Source: CAVVUF01 sp963751425
Lineage (GTDB): Bacteria; Chloroflexota; Anaerolineae; Anaerolineales; UBA4823
NCBI GenBank assembly: GCA_963751425.1
Contig: CAVVUF010000002.1
Location: 1,364,001 to 1,428,000 of the forward strand
Reading direction: 5' to 3'
DNA length: 64,000 nt
The position numbers and the translations under genes were made by a program. A model generated the notes under the pieces. It had not been told where the DNA came from. It worked only from the letters and a program-made list of their open reading frames with translations, and did not search any database. Below, piece after piece: positions 51,702 to 60,440 of this stretch (its first letter is position 1; each line of letters opens with the position of its first letter).

Positions 51702-53584
51702 CAGCTGTGCGCCGCTACCGCGAAGCCCTGGCGCCTCCGATGACCAGGGCATTGTTGGCATTTGCGATGAAGTTATGAATATTCATGGCACACACCCGGC
51801 CATGCAGGAGGTACAGCTTTCTGAAAGTCGCCTGTCGGTAGCGTTTTCTATGATTATTTTGGCGAAAACCTGTTCCGATCGGACCTATCAATCTCGGTCG
51901 GTGAATTGGGATCGCTGTTGGATCACAGCGGGCCGATTGGGGAGAGTGAGAAGTTTTGTGCGCGTGTTATGGCGCCCATCGCTCGTATACGGTGACCAAT
52001 GGTTCCTCAATGTCCAATCGGGTGATCATGATGTCATCGGTCACGCGCGGCGACTATGCCTTGTGTGATCGCAATGCTCACAAATCGACCGAGCAAGCCC
52101 TCACCATGACGGGCGTGATCCCGACGTATTTGGTGCCTTCGCGCAATCACCTCGGCATTATCGGGCCGATCTACCCCGAGCGCCTTCGCGCCTGAGCTGT
52201 GAAAGCTTCGATTGTGGCGAATCCGCTGGCCAAGGATAAATCACAAAAAGCCGTTCATACCATTATCACCAACTCCACCTATGACGGCTTGACCTATCTT
52301 GTGCCGCGGGTGATCGACTTGCTCGATGCCAGTGTTGATCGCATTCACTTCGATGAGGCCTGGTACGGTTATGCTCGTTTCAATCCGATCTACAAGGATC
52401 GCCACGCCATGTACGGTGATCCAAAAGACTATCCTGCCGACAAGCCCACCATATTCGCGACCACCTCCACCCACAAATTGTTAGCTGCGTTGTCGCAAGC
52501 CTCTCTGATCAGTGTACGCGATGGGCGGAAACCGGTGGAGCACGCCCGTTTTAACGAATCTTATGATGATGCATGCCACCACCTCACCCCAATATGCTAT
52601 TATCGCCTCCAATGAAATCTCGATGGCCATGATGGACGGCGTCGGCGGGCGCACTTTGACCACAGAAGCGATCACAGAAGCAGTGGCATTCCGTAAAGCG
52701 ATCTGCCGCGCCCATCGCTTTGCTCAAGCTGAGGGTGATTGGTTGTTCAAAACTTGGAATGCCGATGAAGTGACCGATCCGGCGACCGGGAAGAAGATCG
52801 CCTTCCCCGATGCCCCAGATGAATTATTGATTACGAACCCCGATTGCTGGGTGCTGCATGCTGGTGAGGCTTGGCATGGCTTCAAGGACCTCGAAGATGA
52901 CTATTGCATGCTCGATCCGATCAAGGTTTCCGTGGTGACACCGGGGGTGGCGAATGATGGCTCTTTTGAGAAATTAGGCATCCCTGCACCTTGGTTACCG
53001 CTTATATCGACGAGCGGGGTATTGAAGTGGAGAAAACCACCGACTTCACAATATTGCTCCTCTTCTCGATCGGCGTGACCAAAGGCAAGTATGGCACGCT
53101 GATCAATGCGCTGCTGCGCTTCAAAGAAGATTACGATGCCAATACGCCGCTTGTTGAGGTGCTGAACTCGATTGTTTCCACCGCACCAGAGCGGTATGCA
53201 GGCATGGGCCTGCAAGAGCTGGCTGACGAGATGTTTGAACAGATAAAAAGCTCGCATCTGTTGAAGTGGCAGGCAGAGGCATTCTCTGCGCTCCCACTTC
53301 CCGTGCTGACTCCTGCCGAAACCTACTCCAGGCTGGTTCACAATGAGATAGAATTAGTCCCAGTGGATAAGATGACCAATCGTGTTCTTGCCACAGGCAT
53401 CGTGCCCTATCCTCCTGGGATCCCCATGCTCATGCCGGGTGAAAACGCTGGCAGCGCTGACAGCCCGTATATTGGTTATCTGCGCGCCCTGCAAGCTTGG
53501 GACAGCCGTTTCCCCGGTTTCAGTCATGAAACACACGGCGTGGAAAATATAGACGGCACCTACTACGTTTATTGTCTGAAATAG
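51702..53584 (+). pseudogene. Orn/Lys/Arg decarboxylase, broken by many frameshifts
   Basis: A PLP-dependent basic amino acid decarboxylase of the acid-inducible type, recognisable through successive frames: RRYREALAPPM, EYSWHTPGHAGGTAF, KSPVGSVFYDYFGENLFRSD, LSISVGELGSLLDHSG, DRNAHKSTEQALTMTG, DRIHFDEAWYGYARFNPIY, the PLP-lysine block FATTSTHKLLAALSQAS, then YAIIASNEISMAMMDGVGG and the C-terminal domain to TAA 53584. Breaks occur near 51770, 51840, 51970, 52195, 52560 and 52960-53000. The N-terminal wing domain is missing. Full-length members have about 750 residues; about 630 are represented. Decay or very poor local consensus are both possible. Confidence 0.85.
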
Positions 53585-53613
53585 CTGAAGATTGAGAGGA
53601 GTGCTATTACCCG

Positions 53614-54711
53614 ATGAGCTCCGCAGCAGATATTCTAGTTCGCATCGACTCGCTCGACCAGCTTTTCAATGCACCAGCAATCGATCCTTTTTCCGATAAA
53701 CCTGAGGTGATTGATCCAGGTGGTCGGAGTACAATTAGCTTATCGGTTCATTTTGACGTTACAGATTGGATTATTGGTATGAAACATGTGACACGTCTCC
53801 TGATCCTTTTTCTGACCGGCGTATTATTTCTAAAAACCTCTGGCGCGTTTTCAGAGTCTAGAGGGTTTCCATCCATACCTGCCTTTCGGCCCGGCATAGA
53901 TCAGCCCTTTCTCGTTTCGCCGGAGCTGGCCTCTCCTATAGGTGAAGAGAAAGCCATTCTGAGTTCTTCTTCCAAAGAGCAGCCTGGCGAGCTGTTCAAA
54001 GCTGAGGCTTTATCTCCCAGCGGCAGTCAGGTTTTGTCACGCGATCAGGGTTCAAACATCGCCTCGCCTGGGGCGCCGGTCGACGCTGCTGCCATAGCCC
54101 TGCTGAAAGAGATCCAGGATCTGTCCGCCCAGCGTCAAACAGACCTGGTTCCCCGAAAAACAGGCTGGCTGCACCTCATCCTCCGTCAATATCATACGAA
54201 GGCTGCCTCCTTGACAACCTCGAGCACATCTACTGAGCCGCTCCAATTAGAGCAGTGGTTATCTTTGGATGATCACGGACGCGTCCAGGCTAAATTCCAG
54301 CGCCTCCTGAATGATCAGAGCCAGGGTGTCAATTCTATTTTTTTATCAGGTGGCAGCTGGACGAACCTGCCCATGGCGGGATTTTCCACAAACAGCAGCA
54401 CCCTCCCTTTTGACCCCTCTTACGGGCTTACGGTGCTTGTCGCCCAGCTTGTCAGCCAGGGGCAGACCATTAATAAAAGCCTGTTATACAAAGAATGTTG
54501 GTACCAGGGTGATAAGTACACCCTTTCGGATGGGCGTACGATCCACGAAATTGTGGTAAAGCCCGATAGCCACACCTTGCGCTGGATCAAAACTTGGCAG
54601 ATTAACGCAGGTGTCATTACCCTGGAAGACAGCCTGGAGATTGCCCTCGAAGAGCGCCTCCCCCAACCCCCAGACGACATTCTGGCTTTGGCAAGCCAGG
54701 CATTACCTTAG
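53614..54711 (+). CDS. Hypothetical exported protein, possibly chimeric N-terminus
   Basis: A 365-codon frame. Residues 1-55 (ADILVRIDSLDQLFNAPAID) have no signal sequence and look like the start of a different protein. From the Met at 53779 (MKHVTRLLILFLTGVLFLKT) the frame looks like a complete secreted protein: signal peptide, a Ser/Pro-rich stretch, then a compact domain with LQLEQWLSLDDHGRVQAKF and KECWYQGDKYTLSDGRTIHE. I do not recognise either part. The fusion may be an artefact of deletion between two genes. It ends 85 bases before the microcompartment promoter. Confidence 0.55.
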   Translation: MSSAADILVRIDSLDQLFNAPAIDPFSDKPEVIDPGGRSTISLSVHFDVTDWIIGMKHVTRLLILFLTGVLFLKTSGAFSESRGFPSIPAFRPGIDQPFLVSPELASPIGEEKAILSSSSKEQPGELFKAEALSPSGSQVLSRDQGSNIASPGAPVDAAAIALLKEIQDLSAQRQTDLVPRKTGWLHLILRQYHTKAASLTTSSTSTEPLQLEQWLSLDDHGRVQAKFQRLLNDQSQGVNSIFLSGGSWTNLPMAGFSTNSSTLPFDPSYGLTVLVAQLVSQGQTINKSLLYKECWYQGDKYTLSDGRTIHEIVVKPDSHTLRWIKTWQINAGVITLEDSLEIALEERLPQPPDDILALASQALP

Positions 54712-54796
54712 ATTTATTCCTGTTCATTCGATAACGAAATCACCACTTCCTTACTGTCGAGTGTTATCCTCAATATCACCCTAGCAAGGGTCAAAC

Positions 54797-54825
54797 TTGA
54801 CAAAGGGGGTGGAAGGGTCGATAAT
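54797..54825 (+). promoter_or_regulatory. Promoter of the microcompartment operon
   Basis: A perfect TTGACA (54797-54802), 17-base spacer, and GATAAT (54820-54825). Predicted start near 54832, about 50 bases before ATG 54883. No operator-like palindrome is evident and no regulator gene lies adjacent. Confidence 0.65.
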
Positions 54826-54882
54826 TAGTCAAAGTCAATTCCAGCGCTCCTCAGGCAAGTTAATCGGAATATGAGACCCAGG

Positions 54883-55517
54883 ATGAGTGAACAATCCGAC
54901 GAGGAAATTCAATCCATTGTGCAGCGAGTTGTCGCCCAGCTAATGGGGCTTTCAAAACAAGAGAGCACGCCTCCAAAGATGCCTGAACCAACCGGGCAAG
55001 CTCCTGCGGCAGTCTGCTGCCCACAGCGGTCGCCCCGAAAGTCGTTGCCATGGGCGCGGACCACGGCGGTTATGAGCTGAAAGAGATCCTCAAAAAGGAT
55101 GTGTCTGCCTTGGGCTATGAGGTGATGGATGTGGGCACACACAGCAAAGAGCCGGTGGATTACCCTGACCTGGCGCATGAAGTCGCCCGCGCCGTCAGCT
55201 CGGGCAGCGCCTGGCGCGGGATCATGATTGATGGCGCCGGGATTGGCAGCTGCATTGTGGCTAATAAAGTTCCGGGAGTGCGCGCAGGTCTGGCTTATGA
55301 TTATGCTTCGGCAGTCAATGGTCGTGAGCACAACGATACCAATGTCTTGACCCTGGGCGCCGGGCTGATTGGCGTGAACCTTGCCAAACAAATTGTGACG
55401 GTGTGGCTTACAACCCCTTTCGGCGGTGGACGCCACGAACGCAGAGTGAATAAAATCATCATCATTGAAAAGCTTTATACCAAGTGGGTCCACCTCATGG
55501 ATCAACAAGATCGCTGA
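54883..55517 (+). CDS. RpiB/LacAB-like sugar-phosphate isomerase with N-terminal encapsulation helix (one frameshift)
   Basis: First gene of the BMC operon. Residues 1-22 (SDEEIQSIVQRVVAQLMG) form an amphipathic helix like BMC encapsulation peptides, then a Pro-rich linker. Near 55020 the frame changes to AVAPKVVAMGADHGGYELK and continues through VDYPDLAHEVARAV, GIMIDGAGIGSCIVANKVPG and REHNDTNVLTLGAG to TGA 55517. RpiB interconverts ribose 5-phosphate and ribulose 5-phosphate. The ADHGG and HNDTN motifs are kept, but the E. coli catalytic Cys66 position (ICGTG) is Asp here (IDGAG), so activity or mechanism may differ. Start is ATG 54883 or 54871. Confidence 0.85.
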
Positions 55518-55590
55518 AGCAGAAGCTTGTACAACATTTGGAAAATCAGTGCAATCCGTGAGCATTTTTCAGGTTCCATAAGAAGGCTTA

Positions 55591-56508
55591 ATGAACCCCG
55601 ATGTGAAGACCGTTGAACAACTTGTCGAAATTATCACCCGCGAAGTGCTGATCGCCATGGCTGAGCAGCAGCAGCGGGCAGCGGTACCCGAAGGCGGGCA
55701 GTGCAAGTTCAACTGCGCCGATGGGCTGTGCGTGCGCACTTGCTTCGACCGGGCCGGGAAGGTGGTGGAGCGCGGGCGCAGAGCGGCTTTCATCCACCAT
55801 TGGCATGATCCCGCAAGATACCAACCTGGCAAAGATGATCGACCACACGCTGCTCAAACCGGACGCAACTCCAGACCAGATTGCCCAGCTTTGCTTTGAA
55901 GCGCGAAAGTACGGTTTGCCTCGGTGTGCGTCAATCCCGCCTGGGTAAAACTCTGTGCCCAGCTGCTCGAAGGCTCTCCGGTCAAAGTCTGCACGGTGAT
56001 CGGCTTTCCCCTGGGGGCCACTGCAAGCGAGGTAAAGGCCTTTGAGGCCAAAAATGCCATCGATCAGGGCGCCACCGAGATCGATATGGTCATCAATATT
56101 GGCGCCCTGAAAGCCCGCGACCTGGAATTGGTGGCGCAGGATATCCGCGGCGTGGTCAACGCCGCCCATTCCCGCGGCATGATCGTCAAGGTCATTTTGG
56201 AAACTGTGCTGTTGACCGATGAAGAGAAAACGATCGCCTGCCTGCTTTCAAAAGAGGCCGGGGCCGATTTTGTCAAAACCTCCACCGGCTTTGCCGGCGG
56301 AGGGGCCACGGTCCACGATGTGGCGCTGATGCGCCGGGTGGTGGGACCCGAAATTGGGGTCAAGGCATCGGGCGGCGTGCGCACTTATGAAGATGCCGAG
56401 AGCATGATCAAAGCCGGCGCCACCCGCATTGGCGCCAGCGCCGGGGTTAAGATCATGCAGGGTCCCAGCGCCAGTAAACCGGCTGCCGCCAGCACTGCTC
56501 AGCGGTAA
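55591..56508 (+). CDS. deoC: Deoxyribose-phosphate aldolase with encapsulation helix and Cys cluster (two frameshifts)
   Basis: Cleaves 2-deoxyribose 5-phosphate to glyceraldehyde 3-phosphate and acetaldehyde. Residues 1-27 (TVEQLVEIITREVLIAMAEQ) form a probable encapsulation helix, and residues 38-51 carry CKFNCADGLCVRTC (CX3CX4CX3C), not part of ordinary DeoC. The barrel starts at MIDHTLLKPDA; EIDMVINIGA, the Schiff-base Lys in FVKTSTGF and the second Lys in VKASGGVRTYED are intact. Frame changes fall near 55770 and 55910. AAGG precedes ATG 55591. It ends 26 bases before the first EutN gene. A C-terminal Ser/Ala/Pro tail follows the barrel. Confidence 0.9.
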
Positions 56509-56534
56509 GAGTTATTAATCTCAGGAGTGGCACC

Positions 56535-56828
56535 ATGTTGATCGCCAGAGTGATTGGAACCACCGTATCGACCATCAAAGACCCAAAATTAACCGGGCAG
56601 AAATTGCTCATCGTTCGCCAGACGGATGAGCATGGCGAAGCGTTTGGCAAACCCTACGTGGCGGTCGATACCGTCGATGCCGGTGTGGGTGACCTGGTTC
56701 TGACCTGCGCCGGTTCTTCTGCCCGCCAGACTGCGATCACAAAAGATACCCCGGTGGATGCAGTGATCATGGCGATCATTGATTCGCTGGAGGTGGACGG
56801 CGAGGTTGTATTCAGGAAATCAAGATAA
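56535..56828 (+). CDS. BMC vertex protein EutN/CcmL (BMC-P), paralogue 1
   Basis: A 97-residue pentamer-forming shell protein that caps the icosahedron vertices. MLIARVIGTTVSTIKDPKLT is the canonical N-terminus; KLLIVRQ, VAVDTVDAGVGDLVL and DAVIMAIIDSLEV complete the beta-barrel fold. AGGAG lies before ATG 56535. The frame is intact. It is eight bases upstream of the aldehyde dehydrogenase gene. Confidence 0.93.
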   Translation: MLIARVIGTTVSTIKDPKLTGQKLLIVRQTDEHGEAFGKPYVAVDTVDAGVGDLVLTCAGSSARQTAITKDTPVDAVIMAIIDSLEVDGEVVFRKSR

Positions 56829-56836
56829 TACCCCAC

Positions 56837-58306
56837 ATGGCACTGGACAAGGATCTTTCTTCGATACAAGAAGCACGCGATCTGGCGCAAAAGGCACATG
56901 AGGCCTGGAAAATCTGGAGCCACGCCTCCCAGGCTGAAGTGGACCGGGTTTGCGCAGCCATGGCTGAAGCCGGTTACCAGGCAGCCGAACGCCTGGGTCG
57001 CCTGGCGCAGGAAGAAACCGGCTATGGGGTGGCAGCTCACAAGAAGATAAAGAACGAGTTTGGTTCACGCTTGGTGTGGGAGAGCATCCGCGAATTGAAA
57101 ACCGTGGGCGTGATCCGGCACGATCCCGACCGCCGCCTGTACGAGATCGCCTGGCCGATGGGCGTGGTCGTTGCCCTGGTTCCGTCCACCAACCCCACTT
57201 CCACGGCTTTTTTCAAGGCGCTGATTGCCGTAAAGGCTCGCAACGCCATCGTCTTCGCTCCCCATCCCTCAGCGGCGCGCTGCATCTATGAAGCGGTCCA
57301 AACCATGGCCGTGGCGGCGGAGAACGCCGGAGCCCCCAAGGGCCTGATCAGCTGCATGCAGCAGATTAGTCTGCCGGGCACTCAGGAGCTGATGTCGCAC
57401 CGGCTGACTGCCCTCATCCTGGCAACCGGCGGCTCGCCGATGGTGCGGGCAGCCCACTCCACCGGCAAACCGGCTTATGGCGTTGGACCGGGAAATGTGC
57501 CGGTTTATGTGGACCGCAGCGCGGATATTGAAAAGGCAGCCCGCTACATTGTGGCTTCCAAAGCGTTCGATTACTCCACCATCTGCGCCACCGAACAGGC
57601 CGTGATTGCCGACCGGCCGATTGCCCGTCGCCTGGCCGACTATGCGCCAGGAAGGCGCCTACTTCACCAGCGAGCAGGAGACCGAGTGCCTTGCGCCACC
57701 TGGTTTTCAATGCCGATGGCAGCATGAACACGGCGGTGGTGGCAAGTCCGCCGCCTTATATCGCCGCGTATGCGGGTTTCAATGTCCCCGCTGAAACCCG
57801 CATCCTGGTGACTCCGCTCTCGAAGGTGGGAAAACAGGAACCCCTTTCCCACGAGAAACTGACCACTGTTTTGGGCTGGTATGAGGCGGATGGTTGGGAG
57901 CAGGGCTGCGATACTTCATTAGCCCTGATCGATACCGGCGGGCGCGGCCACACCCAGATTATCCATGCCACCGATGAACGGGTGATCATGGCTTTTGGTC
58001 TGGAAAAGCCGGTATTCCGCATCCTGGTCAATACCATGGGCACCCTGGGCGCAATCGGCCTGACCACCGGCTTGATGCCTTCGCTAACCCTCGGCTCGGG
58101 CGGGGTCGGCGGTTCGATCACCGGCGATAATATCACTGCCTATCACCTGATCAATATCAAACGCCTGGCTTATGAAACTGTCCAGCCCTCCGTTGGAAGC
58201 ATTTCAGCCTGGTCCACTTCCAGCCGGTCCATCGCCCGAAGAAATTGAACGGGTTGTCCGGCAGGTTGTGAATGAAATTTTGGAAAGCAAAAAAACCTAT
58301 TCGTAA
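56837..58306 (+). CDS. CoA-acylating aldehyde dehydrogenase with C-terminal encapsulation peptide (three frameshifts)
   Basis: Oxidises an aldehyde, here probably acetaldehyde from DeoC, to acyl-CoA with NAD+. VVVALVPSTNPTSTAFFKAL near residue 112 and VGPGNVPVYVD near residue 217 bind NAD; the catalytic Cys is in AFDYSTICATEQAVIAD near residue 252, closest in style to AdhE/EutE enzymes. Frames change near 57640 (to MRQEGAYFTSEQETECL), 57695 (to HLVFNADGSMNTAVVASPPP) and 58170, where a Pro-rich linker leads to PEEIERVVRQVVNEILESKK and stop TAA 58306. That last helix is a typical C-terminal encapsulation peptide. Total about 490 residues, normal for the family plus targeting tail. Confidence 0.9.
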
Positions 58307-58333
58307 TACTGAAAGGAAAAAGGAAGGAAAAAA

Positions 58334-58663
58334 ATGGCACTGGATACTTCTCTAATTGCTCTTGGAATGGTGGAAACTCGCGGCCTGGTCGGTGCGATTG
58401 AAGCAGCCGATGCAATGGTTAAGGCTGCCAACGTGATTCTGATCGGCTCGGAATACGTGGGCGGCGGTTACGTCACCGTCATGGTGCGCGGCGATGTCGG
58501 TGCGGTGAAGGCTGCCACAGATGCCGGCGCTGCGGCTGCCAAGCGGGTGGGCGAGGTGGTTTCGGTGCACGTGATCCCACGCCCTCATTCCGATGTTGAA
58601 ATGATCCTGCCGCAGAGTTCGAAAGGCAGCATCGGCGGGAGAACCACCGCAGGCTCGAAGTAG
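58334..58663 (+). CDS. BMC hexameric shell protein (BMC-H)
   Basis: A 109-residue single-BMC-domain protein forming the shell facets. ALGMVETRGLVGAIEAADAM opens the domain; VRGDVGAVKAATDAGAAAAK is the edge helix with the usual Lys. The pore loop reads SEYVGGGYVTVM, against KIGSGLVTV in PduA-like proteins, so the pore is lined by a Gly-Gly-Gly turn flanked by tyrosines. A C-terminal Ser/Gly/Thr tail follows. GGAAGG precedes ATG 58334. Intact. Confidence 0.95.
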   Translation: MALDTSLIALGMVETRGLVGAIEAADAMVKAANVILIGSEYVGGGYVTVMVRGDVGAVKAATDAGAAAAKRVGEVVSVHVIPRPHSDVEMILPQSSKGSIGGRTTAGSK

Positions 58664-58779
58664 CCGTTAACGGAATCCCGATCGGGTTCCGACCCGGGTG
58701 GTGAGTCACCCGGTGTTTGTCACCCCACTGGGGACGTTCCTACACGAGCCCCTGAAGGAACTGTGGATATACGGAGAAG

Positions 58780-59412
58780 ATGATGAGCGATACTTTTTCG
58801 TTACGCTGCTATTGTTACCTGGATCGGATGCAGCCCCAATATGCCGCCTTTGTGGGCACTGTGACCCAGGGCGACCTGCCCACCGAGGGCATGGCGGCGC
58901 TGTATGTGGAGATGGCGCCCGGCAATGAGGTCTTCCGGGTGGTGGATATCGCCGTTAAGGCCACAGAAGCCCGGCCGGGTGCGCAGATCGTCGAACGCGA
59001 GTTTGGCATGTTCGAGGTGCATTCGCTCAGCCAGGCAGCGGTGCTGGAAGCTGGCGATGTGGTGCTATCTCGGCTCGGTTTGCGACTAGAAGACCGCATC
59101 CGCCCGCAGGTGGTTTCCACCCAGGTCATCACCCGCATCGATCCCTACCAGTCCCAGCTGCTGAACCGCTTCCGCCGGGGCAGCATGCTGGTGCCTGGCG
59201 AAACCATGCTGGTGTTGGAGTGCGCGCCGGCGGCTTATATCAACTATGCCTGCAACGAAGCCGAAAAGAAGGCCAGCATCAAGATCGTCCACGTCTCTTC
59301 GGTGGGTCGCTTTGGCCGCATGTGGCTGAGCGGGTCGGAAGCTGAGATTCTGACCGCCAGCGATGCCGCCATCCGGGCGCTGGAAAGCCTGGACGGACGC
59401 GAGGGCGCCTGA
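58780..59412 (+). CDS. BMC tandem-domain shell protein (BMC-T, probably EutL-like)
   Basis: A 210-residue protein with two BMC folds forming a pseudohexameric trimer. Domain 1 has ALYVEMAPGNEVFRVVDIAVK near residue 40 and MFEVHSLSQAAVLEAGDVVL; domain 2 has TMLVLECAPAAYINYACNEA near residue 143 and MWLSGSEAEILTASDAAIRA. The order with leading strands before each domain suggests the circularly permuted EutL type, whose central pore can be gated. ATG 58783 has better spacing from GGAGAAG than ATG 58780. Intact. Confidence 0.88.
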   Translation: MMSDTFSLRCYCYLDRMQPQYAAFVGTVTQGDLPTEGMAALYVEMAPGNEVFRVVDIAVKATEARPGAQIVEREFGMFEVHSLSQAAVLEAGDVVLSRLGLRLEDRIRPQVVSTQVITRIDPYQSQLLNRFRRGSMLVPGETMLVLECAPAAYINYACNEAEKKASIKIVHVSSVGRFGRMWLSGSEAEILTASDAAIRALESLDGREGA

Positions 59413-59442
59413 GCCCTGTTGGAGTTTACCAGGGAGAGAACG

Positions 59443-59816
59443 ATGCCCAAAGATTTCTATACTGAAAGAGACATTGAGGACATGGTCAAGCGCGGCATCC
59501 TGTCGTTGGAAATTAATGATAATGTGGTGCTGACCGACCTGGCCTATGAAAAAGCCAACCGCCTGGGGATGAAGCTGGTGCGTGATAAACCGGAAAATCC
59601 ACCGGCGCCCCGGTGCGGCCTTATGTTGTCGCAGCAGATGTCCCAGGGGCAAATCGAAGCCACCCCTGGCGTTGGCTGCCTCCGCCTCACTGCCGCCGAA
59701 GCGATCTTGCCCAGCGCATCCGCAGCGCAGTGGTGGCCCGCCTGGGGAACCAGGTGGACCCGGCTCTTTTGGATGTGATCATCCAGCGTGTGCTCAACAG
59801 CACGGGGGTCAAGTAA
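59443..59816 (+). CDS. BMC accessory protein, frameshifted
   Basis: About 125 residues. The N-terminus (MPKDFYTERDIEDMVKRGIL, then NDNVVLTDLAYEKANRLGMK) resembles the short segment found at the start of several BMC enzymes and accessory proteins, where a T/D-x-A-x-x-x-A helix follows a strand. The middle is a Pro/Ala linker whose frame is broken at least once (near 59610-59690). The end DLAQRIRSAVVARLG and PALLDVIIQRVLNSTGVK forms two helices, the last one like an encapsulation peptide. Function unknown; possibly a cargo adaptor. AGGGAGAG precedes ATG 59443. Confidence 0.6.
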
Positions 59817-59819
59817 CCG

Positions 59820-60140
59820 ATGTTATTGGGCAGGGTTCACGGCACGGCGGTTTGTACGCTCAAATATCCCGGCACAGAAGGCTTGAAACTGCTGGTCGTC
59901 CAGCCTTTGAATAAAAAGTTGGAGCCGGTAGGAGCGCTGCAGGTGGCGGCGGATGTGGTGGATGCTGGAATTGGCGACCTGTGTGTGATGGTGCGCTCGC
60001 GTGAGGCCGCCCTGGCGATGCCGGACGTAAAATTTGTGCCGATTGACCTGGCCCTGGTGGGAATTGTGGATGAGCTGGCTGTCGCTGCCGAGGATACATT
60101 CGACCTTACCCTGCAGCCAGGTTGGAACCATTTTACCTGA
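59820..60140 (+). CDS. BMC vertex protein EutN/CcmL (BMC-P), paralogue 2
   Basis: A 106-residue vertex pentamer protein. MLLGRVHGTAVCTLKYPGTE, LKLLVVQPLNKK, VVDAGIGDLCVMV and LALVGIVDEL are family landmarks. The C-terminus is longer than in paralogue 1 (DTFDLTLQPGWNHF). It starts three bases after the accessory gene's stop, so translation is probably coupled. Intact. Confidence 0.92.
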   Translation: MLLGRVHGTAVCTLKYPGTEGLKLLVVQPLNKKLEPVGALQVAADVVDAGIGDLCVMVRSREAALAMPDVKFVPIDLALVGIVDELAVAAEDTFDLTLQPGWNHFT

Positions 60141-60149
60141 GAGGCAGGC

Positions 60150-60422
60150 ATGATTCTAGGAAAAGTTCTAGGGACTGTGGTGACCACCATCAGCCATCGG
60201 GATTACAAGAACCGGCGGCTGCTGGTGGTTCAGCCCCTGGGTTTGCCTGGCGAAGCTCCTGGGGAAGATTTTATCGCCCTGGATAACACCCAGGCAGGCA
60301 TTGGGGATACGGTGCTGGTGAACCGCGAAGGAAATGGCGCTCGCCAGGTGCTAAAGAACCCGGATGCCTGCGTGATCTCAGTGATCGTGGGGATCGTCGA
60401 CTCAGTCTATCTTGAAGATTAA
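60150..60422 (+). CDS. BMC vertex protein EutN/CcmL (BMC-P), paralogue 3
   Basis: A 90-residue vertex protein: MILGKVLGTVVTTISHRDYK, RRLLVVQPLGLPGE, ALDNTQAGIGDTVLVNREGN and VIVGIVDSVYLED. GAGAGGCAGGC lies just before ATG 60150. The sequence is distinct from the other two EutN copies, so mixed vertices or separate roles are possible. Intact. Confidence 0.93.
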   Translation: MILGKVLGTVVTTISHRDYKNRRLLVVQPLGLPGEAPGEDFIALDNTQAGIGDTVLVNREGNGARQVLKNPDACVISVIVGIVDSVYLED

Positions 60423-60440
60423 CGTTTTTTGGAGGTAAGA

